NCBI GenBank assembly: GCA_907165065.1
Contig: OU015528.1
Coordinates: forward strand, 71,839,474-71,903,473
DNA: 64,000 nt
Direction of reading: 5' to 3'
Origin: Caprimulgus europaeus
Taxonomy: Eukaryota > Chordata > Aves > Caprimulgiformes > Caprimulgidae
Numbering within the stretch: position 1 is the first letter of the stretch; every line of letters begins with the position of its first letter. Shown here piece after piece: positions 1 to 13,597 of the stretch. The position numbers and the translations under genes are program-made. The notes under the pieces were generated by a model that was given only the letters and a program-made list of their open reading frames with translations, ran no database searches and was not told where the DNA came from.

Positions 1-929
1 AGCAAAGATGAAGTGGGTCATAGCTGAATCCACTCCCCTGCCACAATCCTCTGAAGACTGAACAGTGTGGTGGAAAGTCTGTTCTACACTCTAGAGGTAC
101 CTCTGCAGGATAAGGTTTCCCGAGGCATCTGATGTTGATTCACAACAGACTTGAAATGTCAGCAGAAAGTTGGCTGTAACCTGATTACCAGAAAAAGAAT
201 GCAAGTATTTTTTTTTTTCTTCAAACAAGGACTATGCAGTCAATAAGCTTGCTCAGCAAACTCATTACTAGCATCAGTCTGAGAGATGCACACTTGTGTT
301 AAATGAAAATACTAGGAATAAACTATTTACATCTAGAATAGATGTCAGACAGTGGAGGGACAGAAATTACTCTCTCATTCAGAAAAGAGGTCACTTTAGG
401 TGAGGACCAGTGCAGACTACTAAGGCAGTGATGGAGTAGAAGGTGAAGCCTGTGCTGTAGCTCTCTGTGTTCCAGCTCTCACATCTGGGATTTTTCAGGT
501 ATCAAAAAACTGCTAAAATACAACCCCTCCAAACCCTAGAAACTCACAGTTAAAAACTGCATTTGTAATGAAGCCGTTCTACCTACAAAGGCTTATCATA
601 TGTTACTTGGTATTACTGTATGTGCTCTTTATCATTATAAATGTACCAGTAAGTATAGTTAGAAATTTTGGCAATTCATTATTTTAAACATTTAGTTTTC
701 TTCAAAGACTCTGTGAAAATCAGGTATCATTCATCACCGACCTTTCGGTAATTGAACAGTATCTTTAAAATTGCTTGTAAATGAAACTTAATTCCAAAAG
801 ATGCTGACATAATACACTAACATTAGATTACTTCATTGTAAGTATGGAATCCTTAACTGCATCTTCTTGTAGGATACAGACAGAGATACTGGACAGTGTT
901 TTGTAGCTTATCATATAAAGATGTCCTTG

Positions 930-1001
930 CTTACTATAGGGGGTTGGACTAGATGACCTTTGAAGGTCCCTTCCAACCCAATACATTCTATAGCTCTATG
1001 T
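930..1001 (+). mobile_element. CR1 LINE 3' end fragment
   Basis: It contains GGGGGTTGGACTAGATGACC followed by GGTCCCTTCCAACCC, the conserved CR1 3' end, with a degraded tail of ATTCTATAGCTCTATG. Only the last 70 or so bases are clear. Confidence 0.9.
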
Positions 1002-2940
1002 GAAAAGAAATAGTTTCTCATTTAAGTTTTTGTGGATCCTTCTGGATTTAATATCCATTATGTGGTAACCACTGACTAGAGGGGACCAGCTTTGTTAATC
1101 CTTAGTAACAAACACGAGAGCAAGAATATCAAGAAACTTTTCTCCATTGGCTAAGGCTAGCACAAGGTCACTTTTATGGCATGAAGGACCACAGAGTGTA
1201 AGAACCCACTTCTGAAGCCAGCCAGTTAAAAGAAGCAGACAAATTGTGCGTGGTAAGGAAAATATATTAAAACATGTATTTATAAAAGCTCGTCTCATCA
1301 GCAGTGCTGAGAATGTAGTAATACAAGATCTGAACAAATTGTAACCACCAGTAAAACCCTATCGGTCAACCTATACTGCCTTGCCTTGTGTGGCACTGGG
1401 GACTGGAAGATGGAACTGATGAGCTGAATTTGGCCAGCCAAACATGGCCAGCGGAATTTGGCCTTGTGTTTGGGAGGGAAATACCCAGCTTCATTAGTAA
1501 TATACTAGAGCTTTCCTTTAATGTAACTCTTGTCTTTTTCTTTTCAGCAAATATTTTGCTCTGGGGACTGAGCAGTCAGGCAGAAAACTACTTTGCAAAT
1601 CACTATACAGCAGCACTGAGATGTCAGTCAGTCTGATTTTCTCAGTTTGGTTTTTTTTTTTTTCAGTTCTTCAGAGGCTCTGTAAAAATAAATTTTTCTT
1701 CTGTTAAAACCAATATAAAATTTTTAGAAATAGTCTATTCCAAAACAATAAGCCTTTTTTTCAGAGTTTTTTTGCTTTCATTCGTGTCAGTCAGTCAGTA
1801 ATTCCTCAGATGAGTACTTCTGTACTTATCCATCCTCTTGCGTCTTTCATTTTCTCTGTGAAATTGTTTGAAATTGCCATTTTCACTTCAAATGCAAAGG
1901 GAACGGCACACTGCACTTCCTAGCAGCTGACATGACATGTCAACTTCTTTCCTCAGTTAAACACATAAAAGGCCATATGCTTCTTTTGATGTTGGGGGTA
2001 GAAAGGAGAAATTAAATGGAAATTTGATATGCAAACTACAGACAGATGTGGCTTGTATACGTGATTTTCAAAGAGATCTTCTAAACCTACATTTTGTCTA
2101 CTTTATGTCAGTAGGCATAATAGCTTTCTCAGTCGTTTGCATAGAAAAGGTAGTTTTACACATACTAACCGATTTGTGATTCATTTGGAACAGGACTGAA
2201 CTTTTGCCTATAAGGGCAATGGGGCAATTCCCTCCTCAATTTATACTGGTAAAAATTAGGAATAGCAGTTTAAAACAGTAGAAATACACTAGTGGAAAAT
2301 CAGTTTGTGAGAAGAATGAAATCCAATCTTTTGAAAATTTTACTTTAAATATTGTAACAGTACGCCATAGGTATGCATTTAATTGATTTTAGACAACATA
2401 TACACTATTCTCATGCTTCTGTTTTTATTTCCTCAGCTAATATATCCAAACAATATCTATGCAGTTTGCTTTTTCTGCTTACTGAAGACACAGCAGTCTC
2501 TTTACCTATTCCCCTTAATACAATTCAATACTGTTTTTAGTTTTTTTCTTCCATAGCTTAAACGTTATACAAAAGTGAAACATTTCTGGCAATCTCATAC
2601 AGTAACATTATCTTTGAAACTCACCTGGAAACAATTATTTTCTTTTTTTTTCTGAATTTCTTTTTGCCTCTGCTACTCTTTGCTATTTATCTTTGTAATC
2701 ACATTATTTAGGTTTGCAAAGTGTTCTGGAATACAAGCTTATATCGAAGATTTGCTGTCCAGTTATATTAAATGTATACAGAATCACATGTATCTCAGTT
2801 CTTTACAATGGGGAAAAAATCTCTGGTAGATTGACTCAGACAATGGGCATGTGTCAAGCTAACAGAGTCAAATTGTCAGAGTTGAGCACTGAAATGTCTG
2901 TGCCAAATGGGCTCAGTATTTTTCTGCTTATTCAATCTCT

Positions 2941-3010
2941 GAAAAGAAAAAAAAAAGGAAAAATAGGAAAAAGGAAGGGGAATGGGGAAAGGGGAGGAGA
3001 AGGGAAAAAA
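2941..3010 (+). repeat. Purine-only tract
   Basis: About 70 bases of A and G with two T interruptions, grading from A-rich to G-rich. Confidence 0.85.
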
Positions 3011-4339
3011 CCTGCCCGCAAAACAGAAGAACATGGTCAGAATTTCTTCTCTGAATGACAAATACTGTTTTCACACTTTGCTATAAACAGCCTGAAAACA
3101 TTGCAGGAAATACATAGCTGCTATGTATGCATTACCTACCAATGTTTACTTAATGTCTGTCTTTATATGCTTTGTACCAAAACATGTTAAATATTCTTAA
3201 CAGTTTTCTTTATATATCAACATATTCAAAACTATCAAGGGACTTCACAGAAAGAAAATACTATTCTCCCACTGCTACAATACTGTGTTTCTAGTACCAA
3301 CTCCAGTTAGCACTGGAGTGCTATAGTACTATAGCCCTAGTCCAGGACCAAAGACTGGATCTGATAAAGAACTCAGAATAAACACTTTTGTCTATGAATT
3401 AAGTCTTTCCTTATTTGTAAATTATTTGTGAATTTTAAGAATATAGTCAAATTTCTGTTCAAAAGAAAGGATCCAAATGAATGGATTTAATGCTATCTTC
3501 CTCATGACTCGTGAAAGTTTCTGAAAAGGAGGTTTCTGAAGCATATTTTGCTCAAAAGATTATGAAATAAATGACAAAACAGAGGATAAGGTATATGGCA
3601 CGCTTTGTACTGCATAAGAGCAAGTTGGACAAGATAAAGATTCACTATCTGGAGAAATACTAATGGTAAAGCTACAATTGCTGTGAAGTAGGTGCTTAAG
3701 ATTAAGACAGTCTGTAGATTCACAGTGACTATGTACTATATTATAACATAGTATATTACACTATATAATAATTAGTGTTTCTTAGTCAATCATCACTTCT
3801 TTTTTCCCCCCCCTATTGTTTCACTGACAGTCTAAAAGGCATGTTACATAAATATAGAACTCTAGATACTGGGAACTTCTCAGCCTAACCTGTGGAAATT
3901 TATCATAAGTTCTATGAAGCAGATGGACCATGTGATGCCTATGCTAGGTTGACACAAACATTGTTTGCACATGATGCACCCTCCTCCTGCAGTCTGGTTT
4001 TGGATTTAACTAATGACACAGAACTGTAGCTCAGTAATATATACAGAGGTGATGTGACCTCTGTATGTATTGGTTTTGAATTGCCATTGGTAATTCAAAA
4101 CAGTTATATCAAAGGATATTGTACCAAAGTATTAATTGTTAGCTTTGGGATTAGTTGATCATGAAGCATTTGTGGTAGTAGAAAAAGACATCAGTCATGT
4201 TCATCTTGGAATGACGAAGTCCTTGGAATAAATATTTTTGCAACATCCTTAGCATAAACTCATTCACTCATAGCAATTAATAATACACTGATTCTCATTG
4301 TGTAACATACAAATCATTATATGTCATTTCCCTTCATGA

Positions 4340-4802
4340 GTTCCAGAAGAGGGCCACAAGGATAATCCAAGGGCTGGAGCACCTCTCCTATGAAGACAGG
4401 CTGAGAGAGTTGGGGCTGTTCAGCCTTAAAAAGAGAAGGCTCTGGGGAGATCTTAGAGCAGCCTTCCAGTACCTGAAGGGGCTACAAGAAAGCTGGGGAG
4501 GGACTTTTCATAATGGCAGTTAATGACAGGACAAGGGGAAATGGCTTTAAGATGAAAGAGGGTAGGTTTAGATTAGATATTAGGAAGAAATTTTTCACTG
4601 TGAGGGTGGTGAGACACTGGAACAGGTTGCCCAGAGAAGCTGTGGCTGCTCCTCCCTGGAAGTGTTCAAGCTCAGGCTGGATGAGGCTTTGAGCAATCTT
4701 ATCTAGTGGATGGTGTCCCTGCTGATGGCAGGGGGGTTGAAAATAGACGATCTTTAAGGTCCCTTCCAACCCAAACCATTCTATGATTCTATGATTCTAT
4801 GA
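4340..4802 (+). mobile_element. 5'-truncated CR1 LINE
   Basis: About 460 bases covering the end of the CR1 reverse-transcriptase reading frame (decayed, with frame breaks) and the 3' UTR. Recognisable parts are a degraded version of the [11 protein letters not shown] block, the AACAGGTTGCCCAGAGAAGC stretch, GGTCCCTTCCAACCC, and three ATTCTATG tail units. It lies on the strand opposite to PCLO. Confidence 0.95.
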
Positions 4803-5118
4803 ATAATATATTTTATTTGAAACTAAGATCTCATCTATGGAAAATTCTACTGGATTATAAAGTGTCTTTTCCCAGTCATGAGAACATACTTTAAATTCTC
4901 TTCCTTTGCAATCTGAGAATCCTGGCCAGAAAATACTGGTGAGAAAAATTCAGAACAGTTTATACTTATCAGTAGGATATGCATATGCTGAATTAACACC
5001 ATCTGTTTTCCACTGATATGAGACTACTCTGGAAAATTTTAGCTACAATTAAAAATAAAAACCCACCCCAAACCTCTCTATCTCTGAAAGAAAGGAAATA
5101 TTAATCTTGTTTTACAGG

Positions 5119-5142
5119 AAAAACAAACAAACAAACAAAAAA
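5119..5142 (+). repeat. (AAAC)n simple repeat
   Basis: About four AAAC/ACAA units followed by an A run. Confidence 0.85.
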
Positions 5143-6090
5143 GGTGTGAGAAAATCTTGGCTTCTTCTGCCTCTCCTTCACTACTGACTTCCACCAAAGG
5201 ATGATAGCTGATGAGACTCCCCATGCTGTGCCACAGCCCTTGTTTATTCACAAGAGTGAAGATTCATCTGCCCAAGTGCAGACGTAATGTACAGAGCTAA
5301 TCTGAGCTAGTTCTCTTGACTACTGAACTGAAAGAAAGTGCAGTTTTTCTTCAGCTCACTCCACAATCACACCTATTCTCTTACTGACTGTGGAAACGGA
5401 CACATGTAACACAGATGTCACCTGTAAATGGAGGCAGTCCCGCTCCTAGCAACTGCAGCAGTTTGAATTCCTGCTTTTGGGTCCTCATGTGGAATCTGTT
5501 TTGTAGCAGTTTTAAGTCTTTATTCTGTGCAGGAATCTTGCCACCTCAGCAGTTCTTCAGAAATGACACCTCTCCTCAGCAATCAAAGGCTCTGGGTTTG
5601 GCTCAGTTTGATCGTTCAGGCAGTATTTATTTTATTCTGCACTCATGATTCTTTGCTTCCCTGGTCTAAGATTAAAGGTGTCAGAGTAAGCAGAGCCCTG
5701 ATTAATAACTTTCTCTAAAAGGCGGTTCATGCTGGGGAACAATGGCCATGGAAGTCCTGCTGTAAGGCACAGATTAGACAGACTCACCAAGTCCCTAACT
5801 GCTTAATTCAGGCCTCTCTATAAGCATTTCAGGTAAGCATTCTCTTCGTCTTTTCTGCTCATCCCTGATTTCATCCATGCTGCTGTGCACCCGCAGAACA
5901 GCCTGCATCAAATTTCCTTCCCCTCTTTCCAAAAGTGCCTTAAAATTTAACAATGCAACACATTCTATTGTAGAAAAACATACTCTGCTTGGTACCACAT
6001 ACAGCTCTGTGAGAATTTTCAAGTTCTGTAAGGACCAGTAGTCCTTTATGGTATTTACAAATTGTCAAAATCCCAGTATTACACACTGTT

Positions 6091-6109
6091 AGAATAGAAT
6101 AGAATAGAA
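6091..6109 (+). repeat. (AGAAT)n simple repeat
   Basis: Three to four tandem AGAAT units. Confidence 0.8.
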
Positions 6110-7039
6110 ACAAAACACAGAACAGAAACAAAAGGAGGTTTGGGAAACCCTCTTTGGTCGTTGACACCCAGCTTCTAGGCTTCACTCCATTCCAACAGCT
6201 CCCTAGCTTTCTGATCTGCAGAAAATTCTGCATAATCCCTTCTACCTCAGCTGGACATGATGCTTTCTCCATCAGCTCAGGTTTCGAGTCCATTTCTCTT
6301 TCTCCTCTGCAGTTTCCCAGTATCTCCCTGAATTTTTGCCTGAAACATTTTTGTTTCCCGTCTCTCTCCACCCCACTTTTTTCTGAAGTATGAGAACTCC
6401 CCCCAAATTATGCTCAGTTGCTCCCAGGGCAGAAGCAATCTCTCTCCTTCTCCCTCTCTCTCTTGCCCCCCAGAAGCTTCCAACCAACCCAATCCTCTCC
6501 CTTTTTAAAGGAATGAACCTGACACCAAGCACACAGATAGATCATCTGCCACAGATGGCTGAACTTATGAAGTGTGAAAACCACTCACAGCATGTCCAGA
6601 TTTCCCATTACACTTTTTCTACAGTGAGAAAGTGTACTAGCCAGACCACACAAACCCCTATATTCCTATTCTTATTCTAAGAATGGAATTTCTAGTTTGA
6701 TATAAATCCATTTCCTAGTGATACAAGTGACACAAATCCAAATTAACTTTTCCTTTCACCTCACACCAAGCCTTCAAAAAGCTGACTTTTCAAAGAAGGC
6801 ATTAATACTTGAATAAACACATACAGAAATTCGCTATACTGATACAAACCTGAACATCTTCTAATGGAAGAAAAACACTATGTTACCTGCTTGAATTCAT
6901 ACTTTCTTTTTTTTTTTTTTAATATATATGTAGCCTACAGTCTGTTGATATTACACCAAATTTAATCTATGGAGATGGGAAGGAGAAGTGACAAATGTCT
7001 CATCATTTTAGAGTATTTAAAACCAGACTGGACATCAGC

Positions 7040-7943
7040 ACCAGCTCTTCTTCTTTGCTGATGATATGAAGTTGGGAGGAGTGGCTGACACACCAGAGGG
7101 TTGTGCCATCATTCAGTGAGACCTGGACACACTGGAGAGTTGGATGGAAAGGAACCTGATGAGGTTCAACAAGAGCAAGTATAGAGTCCTTCACCTGGGG
7201 GGGAATAACTGCATGCATGAGTACAGGTTAGGGGCTGACCTGCTGGAGAGGAGCTCTGTGGAAAAGGACCTGGTTGTGCAGGTGAACAGCAGGTTGGCCA
7301 TGAGCCAGCAGTGTGCTCTTGAGGCCAGGAAGGCCAACAGTATCCTGGGGTGCATTAAAAAGAGCGTGGCCAGCAGGTTGAGAGAGTTTACCCTCCCCCT
7401 CTATTCTGCCCTGGTGAGGCCACATCTGGAGTACTGCGTCCAGTTCTGGGCTCCTCAGTTCAAGAGGGACAGGGATCTCCTGGAAAGAGTCCGGCGGAGG
7501 GCCACAAAGATGATGAGGGGCCTGAAGCATCTCCTGCCTTACGAGGAGAAGCTGAGCGAGCTGGGACTCTTCAGCCTAGAGAAGAGAAGACTGAGAGGGG
7601 ATTTTACCATTGTCTATAAATACCTGAAGTGCAGGGGCCAAATGGATGGGGCTGGGCTTTTTTCAGTAGTACCCAGTGACAGGACAAGGGGCAGTAGGCA
7701 AAACCTGGAACACTGAAAGTTCCACACAAACCTAAGGAAAAACTTCTTTACTGTGAGAGTGACGGAGCACTGGAATAGGCTGCCCAAAGAGGTTGTGGTG
7801 TCTCCATCTCTGGAGATGTTCAAAACCCACCTGGACACTTTCCTGTGCAACCTGGTGTAGGGAACCTGCTTTGGCAGGGGGGTTGGACTAGATGATCTCC
7901 TGAGGTCCCTTCCAACCCCTGTCATTCTGTGATTCTGTGATTC
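7040..7943 (+). mobile_element. 5'-truncated CR1 LINE with reverse-transcriptase remnant
   Basis: About 900 bases. It opens in the FADD catalytic motif region of the reverse transcriptase (FADDMKLGGVADTPEGC). After one in-frame stop, a 190-codon open stretch (7144-7716) covers the C-terminal part of the enzyme ([46 protein letters not shown]). It ends in the CR1 3' UTR with the TTGGACTAGATGATCTCC signature and ATTCTGTG tail units. The N-terminal part is missing, so the copy is dead. Confidence 0.96.
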
Positions 7944-10445
7944 AACAAAGAAATCCAGTCAAGGCATCTGATTCAGTCTTGATTAGCTCAACTCTGAATA
8001 AAACTGGGAGAAAGTCCTGATTTTCAGAACAATCTCCATCTTTTCTCTTTAAGTATAAATGGATATAATTTTTACAACTGATTGTTTTAGTAATTATTAA
8101 ATATGGTTTATGGGACTAACACTGAAATCTAGATTCATTTTCAGAAAATGAAGGGTTCCACTCCTGGATAAATTCAGATGACAGCAACGTGATATTTAAT
8201 CCAGCTCTGTAGGTTTGGGGAAGAAGAAAGCAGTAACCTTTAATGAATTTTCTTCATACTATTTTAATAGCAATTATACTATTTTAGAATCATGACCTTC
8301 CTCTTCCCATTTCTGCTTATTGTGACAAACAGGACAGGAAGATAGAAATTTGGCAAGCTTATTTTAACAGTAATGAAGTTAAAAATAAAGAAAAGGCAGC
8401 AGAAAAAACAGAAGTTAATGTGAAAAATGTGCCATTTGCAGTTTCTAAACCTACATTTGTATCAAAAGAAGGAGAAACAGCACTTAAACCAACTGCAATG
8501 TTTCAAGACACCACATAAAATGAAAATTCTTCTGGTTCACCTGGAATCTAGGATATACTTTCACAGCAGATACCAAAGGGAAAAGTTTCTTTTTTCCCCC
8601 ACAATTTCAGAGTCCCTATTATTCTTGTTCCAAACCATTCTTTGTCTACCATCAAAAGTAAAAAAAAAAATCTAAATAAAAATTAGTTCTACTTGATTAC
8701 ATTAATATGGACTATACCAATTACCCTAAACATGCAGTGCACAGTGAGTTTTACTGTAAAAACACAAGAAACAAACAGTAAAAGATACTTACAAGATGAA
8801 TACATATTTGAGTTGTTTCTCTGTTGTTTTGATATGTTGTTCTCACTGTTTTAAACTAATGAGTCTGAAGTTGATCCTATAGAGTAAACCCAGAGTTTAC
8901 AAAGAAAAGAAAATGAATGAAAACCTGAGATGTACATAATAATTCAAATTAGAACAGTGGAAAAGGAAGGGATGAAAAATTAGTCCAGAGTATCCAAACT
9001 GAATGGCTACTGAACATACTAGCGACATCTTAGCTTCACAAAATATTAGGCTCTACAGTCATGTCATTCAATGTTGTTTGGGTCCAGATATATAAATGGA
9101 AAGTCAAATGACTGCTCTGAAGTCTCAAATAGCCTGATGTTCACTATGGCCTATAGCAGACTAAGGCACAGTCTATGGATACACCTACCTACATACAAGA
9201 AATGGCAGCACTTATGGGATGAAAGCAGAACTGTTGGGTGTGTTATTTGTCAAAGAAGTCCTCCCTGAAGACTGAAAAAGGCAGAAGTGACTAATAGATT
9301 TTAGCTGGTGAAGATGGCAGAAGAAAATGTTTTAAAATGCATCTCCAGCACAACAGGCTGGATTATAAACATACTTTTCTATTTTGACAGGATTTGAAAG
9401 ATAGATCTTCATCTGCACACAAAATTATTTGCTTAAACATACTATAAACAATCAATACTGAGTAGTAATGGAAAACATTTGTATTTCTTCAAGACCAAGG
9501 GTCATACACATCAAGAATATTTAAAAGATTTGTAAAAAAAAAGTAGAAATAGGAGTCAAAACCATTCTAGTCCTACAGTCACAGTTCTGCAAGAAAATCT
9601 AGAGCTTGTCTAGTACAGACATTTATTTTAAAATTATATATATAAAAATAATTATTCCAAAACAGAGGATAAGATTCCAACATTAAGATACTAAAGATCA
9701 TATTCAAAGAAAATCCAAAATAAAAAGGCATTAATGAGTGCCAACTTGAATTTGGGATGGTGCTGTAACTTCAAAGTGTTTTGGAAGTGTTCGATCACTT
9801 ATGCTCCAATTGTACTTCTTTTTGTAAAAAAACATGGAAATACTTTTTATGTTGTATTTTTGAATACAATCCAATCCCTCAAAGATATGTTTTATAGAAT
9901 ACCGACACTGGATTTGGGGGATCTTTATTTTCAAGCTATGGGAATGAATAAGATATTTTCTAATCTATCAGTTAAAAATGCAGAATATGTTTAGAATATA
10001 CTTTCTCTCTATAATGATGACAGACATTGAGGTGTTAGTATCTCAGAATTTATACATCACCTATGCATTACATGCCTATAAATAGATACTAGTTTTTATT
10101 ATGAAAGGACAATTTCTCAAAACTTCAGTGTATCAATAAAATCTAGAAAAAACGAAAGAGCTTTTAGTTGGAAAAAAAAAAAAAAATCCAACAATTTTCC
10201 AAATCACTCTAACCTAATTACTGGGTTTGAGAGCTTAATGGGGAGCATAGGCTAGTGTTTCCTGAACTGTACTGTTTATTTCTTTATAAAGCTGCATAGG
10301 AAGTGCTTGAGGGAACATAATTTGCTTCTGAAGTGATGCCATACAGCAGTTTGAGTGTCACTGCACTCAAGCTAATGAGAACAACAATGCTAACTAGAAA
10401 AGCAGGACTTGAAAGACGTTCCCATATTCTCCCCATTCAGTTTTA

Positions 10446-11038
10446 TAGAATCATAGAATCATTTCAGTTGGAAAAGGCCTTTAAGATCATCTAGTTCAAC
10501 CATAAACCTAACATTGCCAACTCTACCTCTTAACCATGAACCCAAGTACCACATCTACATGTTTTTTAAATACCTCCAGGGATGGTGACTCCACCACTTC
10601 CCTGGGCAGCCTGTGCCAATGCTTGACAACCCTTGTGGTGAAGAAATTTTTCCTAATAACCAATATAAACCTCCCCTGGTGCATCCTGAGGCCATTTTGT
10701 CTTGTCCCATCACTTGTTACTTGGGAAAAGAGACTGAAACCCACAGCCTCACTACAGCCTCCTTTCAGGTAGTTGTAGTGAATGATAAGGTCTCACCTCA
10801 GCCTGCTTTTCTCCAGGCTAAACAACACAAGTTCCCTCAGTCACTCCTCATAGACTTGTGCTCCAGATCCTTCACCAGCTTCATTGACCTTCTTTGGAGA
10901 TGCTCCAGCACCTCAATGTGTTTTTGTAGTGAGGGGCCCAAAACCAAATCCAACACTCAAGGTGTGGCCTCACCAGTGCCAATCACAGGGGAACAATCAC
11001 TTCCTTAGTCTTGCTGGCCACATTATATCTGATACAAA
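10446..11038 (-). mobile_element. 5'-truncated CR1 LINE, minus strand
   Basis: Starts with TATAGAATCATAGAATCAT, the reverse complement of the CR1 tail, then AAGATCATCTAGTTCAACC. The minus strand still reads [24 protein letters not shown], typical of the CR1 enzyme C-terminus. The 5' part is lost near 11038. It lies in the same orientation as PCLO. Confidence 0.95.
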
Positions 11039-11074
11039 AATTCACCCAAAGCATTAAAAATCTTGACTAGAGAG

Positions 11075-11420
11075 CCCAATGCAGGCCCAGTAAGATGATC
11101 AGGGCTTGAGAAGAGTGGCTGTTCTATGAAAAGAGGCTAAGGAACTGACCTTCATTAGGTTGGGAAAAATAGTTAATTGCTATCTTCAGCTGTCAAATGC
11201 AACACTAATGAAAAGACAGACTCAGACTCTTCTAAGAGATGTGAAGTGAAAGACAAAAGGCACAAGTTGCACAAGGGAAATCAAGCATTCTTCACCATGA
11301 GAGCAGTGAAGTCCCAGAAGAGGATGCCCAGAGAGACAGTGAAATCACTATCCTTGGTGATTTACAAAATTCAACTGGAAATGCTCCGTAGTCATTTGAT
11401 CTAACATTGAGATATTAGCT
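11075..11420 (+). mobile_element. Old degraded CR1-like fragment
   Basis: It resembles CR1 sense sequence: CACAAGTTGCACAAGGGAAAT, TTCACCATGAGAGCAGTGAAG, then GCCCAGAGAGACAGTG and a TCCTTGGTGATTTACAAAATTCAACTGG block. The usual 3' tail is not preserved. It sits close to, and in the opposite orientation to, the CR1 at 10446. Confidence 0.72.
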
Positions 11421-12230
11421 CAGCTTTGAGGTGGAGATGGGACTACACATTCCAATCTAATTTGCTGGTGATCCTTTTCTCAGTCACAGTGATGGCTGAG
11501 AAGTTTAGCTAGTTAATGTTCGCAAAACATAAAACAGGCATCAACATCCTGATGAATTTCCTGCCAAGATGCTGTGGAAGGTGTGAAATAGTAGGGACTG
11601 CAGTATTTATTTTTATTAAATAAATGCTTTAATGTAGGCAAAAATGTTCCATAACTGCAGTGTCATTGAGATGAAAAATACTGTTAGTCATATTTGCAAA
11701 ATATTCTCCAGAAAAGTAATTTGCTTTTTTTATATATATAAAAAGTAAAAAATGTTATTCTATAACATTGTCAAAACTTTCTGTTTTCTTTGGTGGGCTC
11801 TTGGGCGAAAGGATGAAGAAATAGAAAAAAGATATTAAAATGGGTTCATCTGCCTGGGTTACAGCTCTCCAAGACAAGCAATGTTCAAATATCCTGTAAG
11901 AACATAATGACTCAGAGCAGCCTACACTACTGCTGTCAAAAGAATGACTTTTTCTGCCTAAAGAACTATCTGGAGGCATTACTAGAAAACTCTCCATACT
12001 ACTACATCACTGATCAAATGAGCAAAGGACAAACTCACTGATTCTATTCCATTCTTCCTAGAAGACCATGATATTTCTGCTGTGGATTATAACTTAGGAA
12101 TCATAAAAGGATTACTAATATGACATAAGGGATTAACCCAGACAGTAAAATTCCTGAAAAAGAGAGTCATTGGTTCTAACTTTAATTCAGACAAGAAGCA
12201 TAACTTTATTTCAGTATTATCCTCTTACAT

Positions 12231-12272
12231 CATATATATATATAATATATATATATATATATACACACACAG
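12231..12272 (+). repeat. (TA)n/(CA)n compound microsatellite
   Basis: Roughly 15 TA units with one slip, then ACACACAC. Confidence 0.9.
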
Positions 12273-13565
12273 CAAAAATACAACTATGAAAGAGGTTACA
12301 GAAAATGTGTCCACAAGCTGATGAAATAAATATTACTTCCAAGCTACGTTATGATATCCTAAGTCAATGTGTTTTATTATTGCTATACAGCTGTTTAAAA
12401 TAAACATTGAGTTTCAAATTAATCTTCCCTATATTAAGCTTAAATTTTAGGTGGGTAACTCTTATTCTGATTCACCCCATCCATCACCCTTCCTGACTAT
12501 CTCTTCACCTCTGCCAACTGCTGACTGTCTATATCAAAAAGTTAGCCAGACTTAAGAGAAATCAGGACCTTGAAACTTCTCATCTCACACACAATGAGGA
12601 AATCATCAGCATTTAATCCTCCTTCAGGCCTTCCTTCACATCAGTTATTGAATTTCAAACCCTGCTTTTATTTTTAGTTAATGGCTAGCCCATTTAGCCT
12701 GTTTGGCATTTATGATCCTACTCCAGGGAAAAAGGCTGGCCAGGCAGTGTAAGAGCACCAGCACACACACTTGATGCCTGAATTGCACTTGGCACTAGGA
12801 AACAGCTTGCAAAGTGAGCAAGGTGAAATAATAAAAGCTGTATTTTGATAGGAACCACTTAGACTGGATAGGAGAAGGTGTCAGAGAGAAACCAGCTGGG
12901 AAACAGAAGTAGGGTTTAGCAAGGAGATTACAAGGAAGACATGGACAGATGGAGAATGTGAACAGAAACTGAACTGAGACTTGAATTCATTCTGTACAAA
13001 ATGCAAGAAATTCAGGAGGAGGAGAGCCAAAAAGCAGGCTTCCTCTGTAGTCTCATACAGAGGGAAAGGAAGAATGTGAAGAGAGAAATTTCAGGCTCTG
13101 CATCAGTTTGAGAGATGTCTAAGCCATACCCTGTGACAATGTTTCAGACTTAACCTTGCATTTGGAGTTTCCAAAAGGTTGACTTAGGCATCACACACTG
13201 AGCAAATTGGCTACTGTTAATTGCTGTCTCATGCCTTCATTCGAAACACAGAGACTGTAAACACTCACCATACCACGACCCATTACAGATCCCATTCCCT
13301 GAGCTGAACATTGCAGCAAGTAAATAACTTTTCTGAGTTTCTGAAAAAGTCTACCAGTGTTCAACTCCTCCTTGGTAACAAAACTAGAAATTATTTGGAG
13401 AAACTGAACTGAGAAGATAAGCACAAAGGAAAATCTATCTCAGTCTCTCCAGATCAGATATGAGAACTGTTAACAAGATAGTTTCTGAAAATAGATAAAT
13501 TGTTGTTTCCTTCAAATACTTCTGCCTGTAGACTATAACTATTGCCTAAACAGCTATATTTCTGA

Positions 13566-13597
13566 ATATATATATATATATATATTTTTTTTTTTTC
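13566..13597 (+). repeat. (TA)n followed by T run
   Basis: About ten TA units directly followed by 12 T. Confidence 0.9.

Noticed and set aside
4482-4769. 95-codon minus-strand frame
   Set aside because: Antisense of a plus-strand CR1 copy; the same holds for minus-strand frames at 7228-7530 and 7614-7925.
5940-6680. Overlapping frames of 71-143 codons on both strands
   Set aside because: No known protein features, no splice-site pattern, and open on both strands; chance openness in a pyrimidine-rich stretch.
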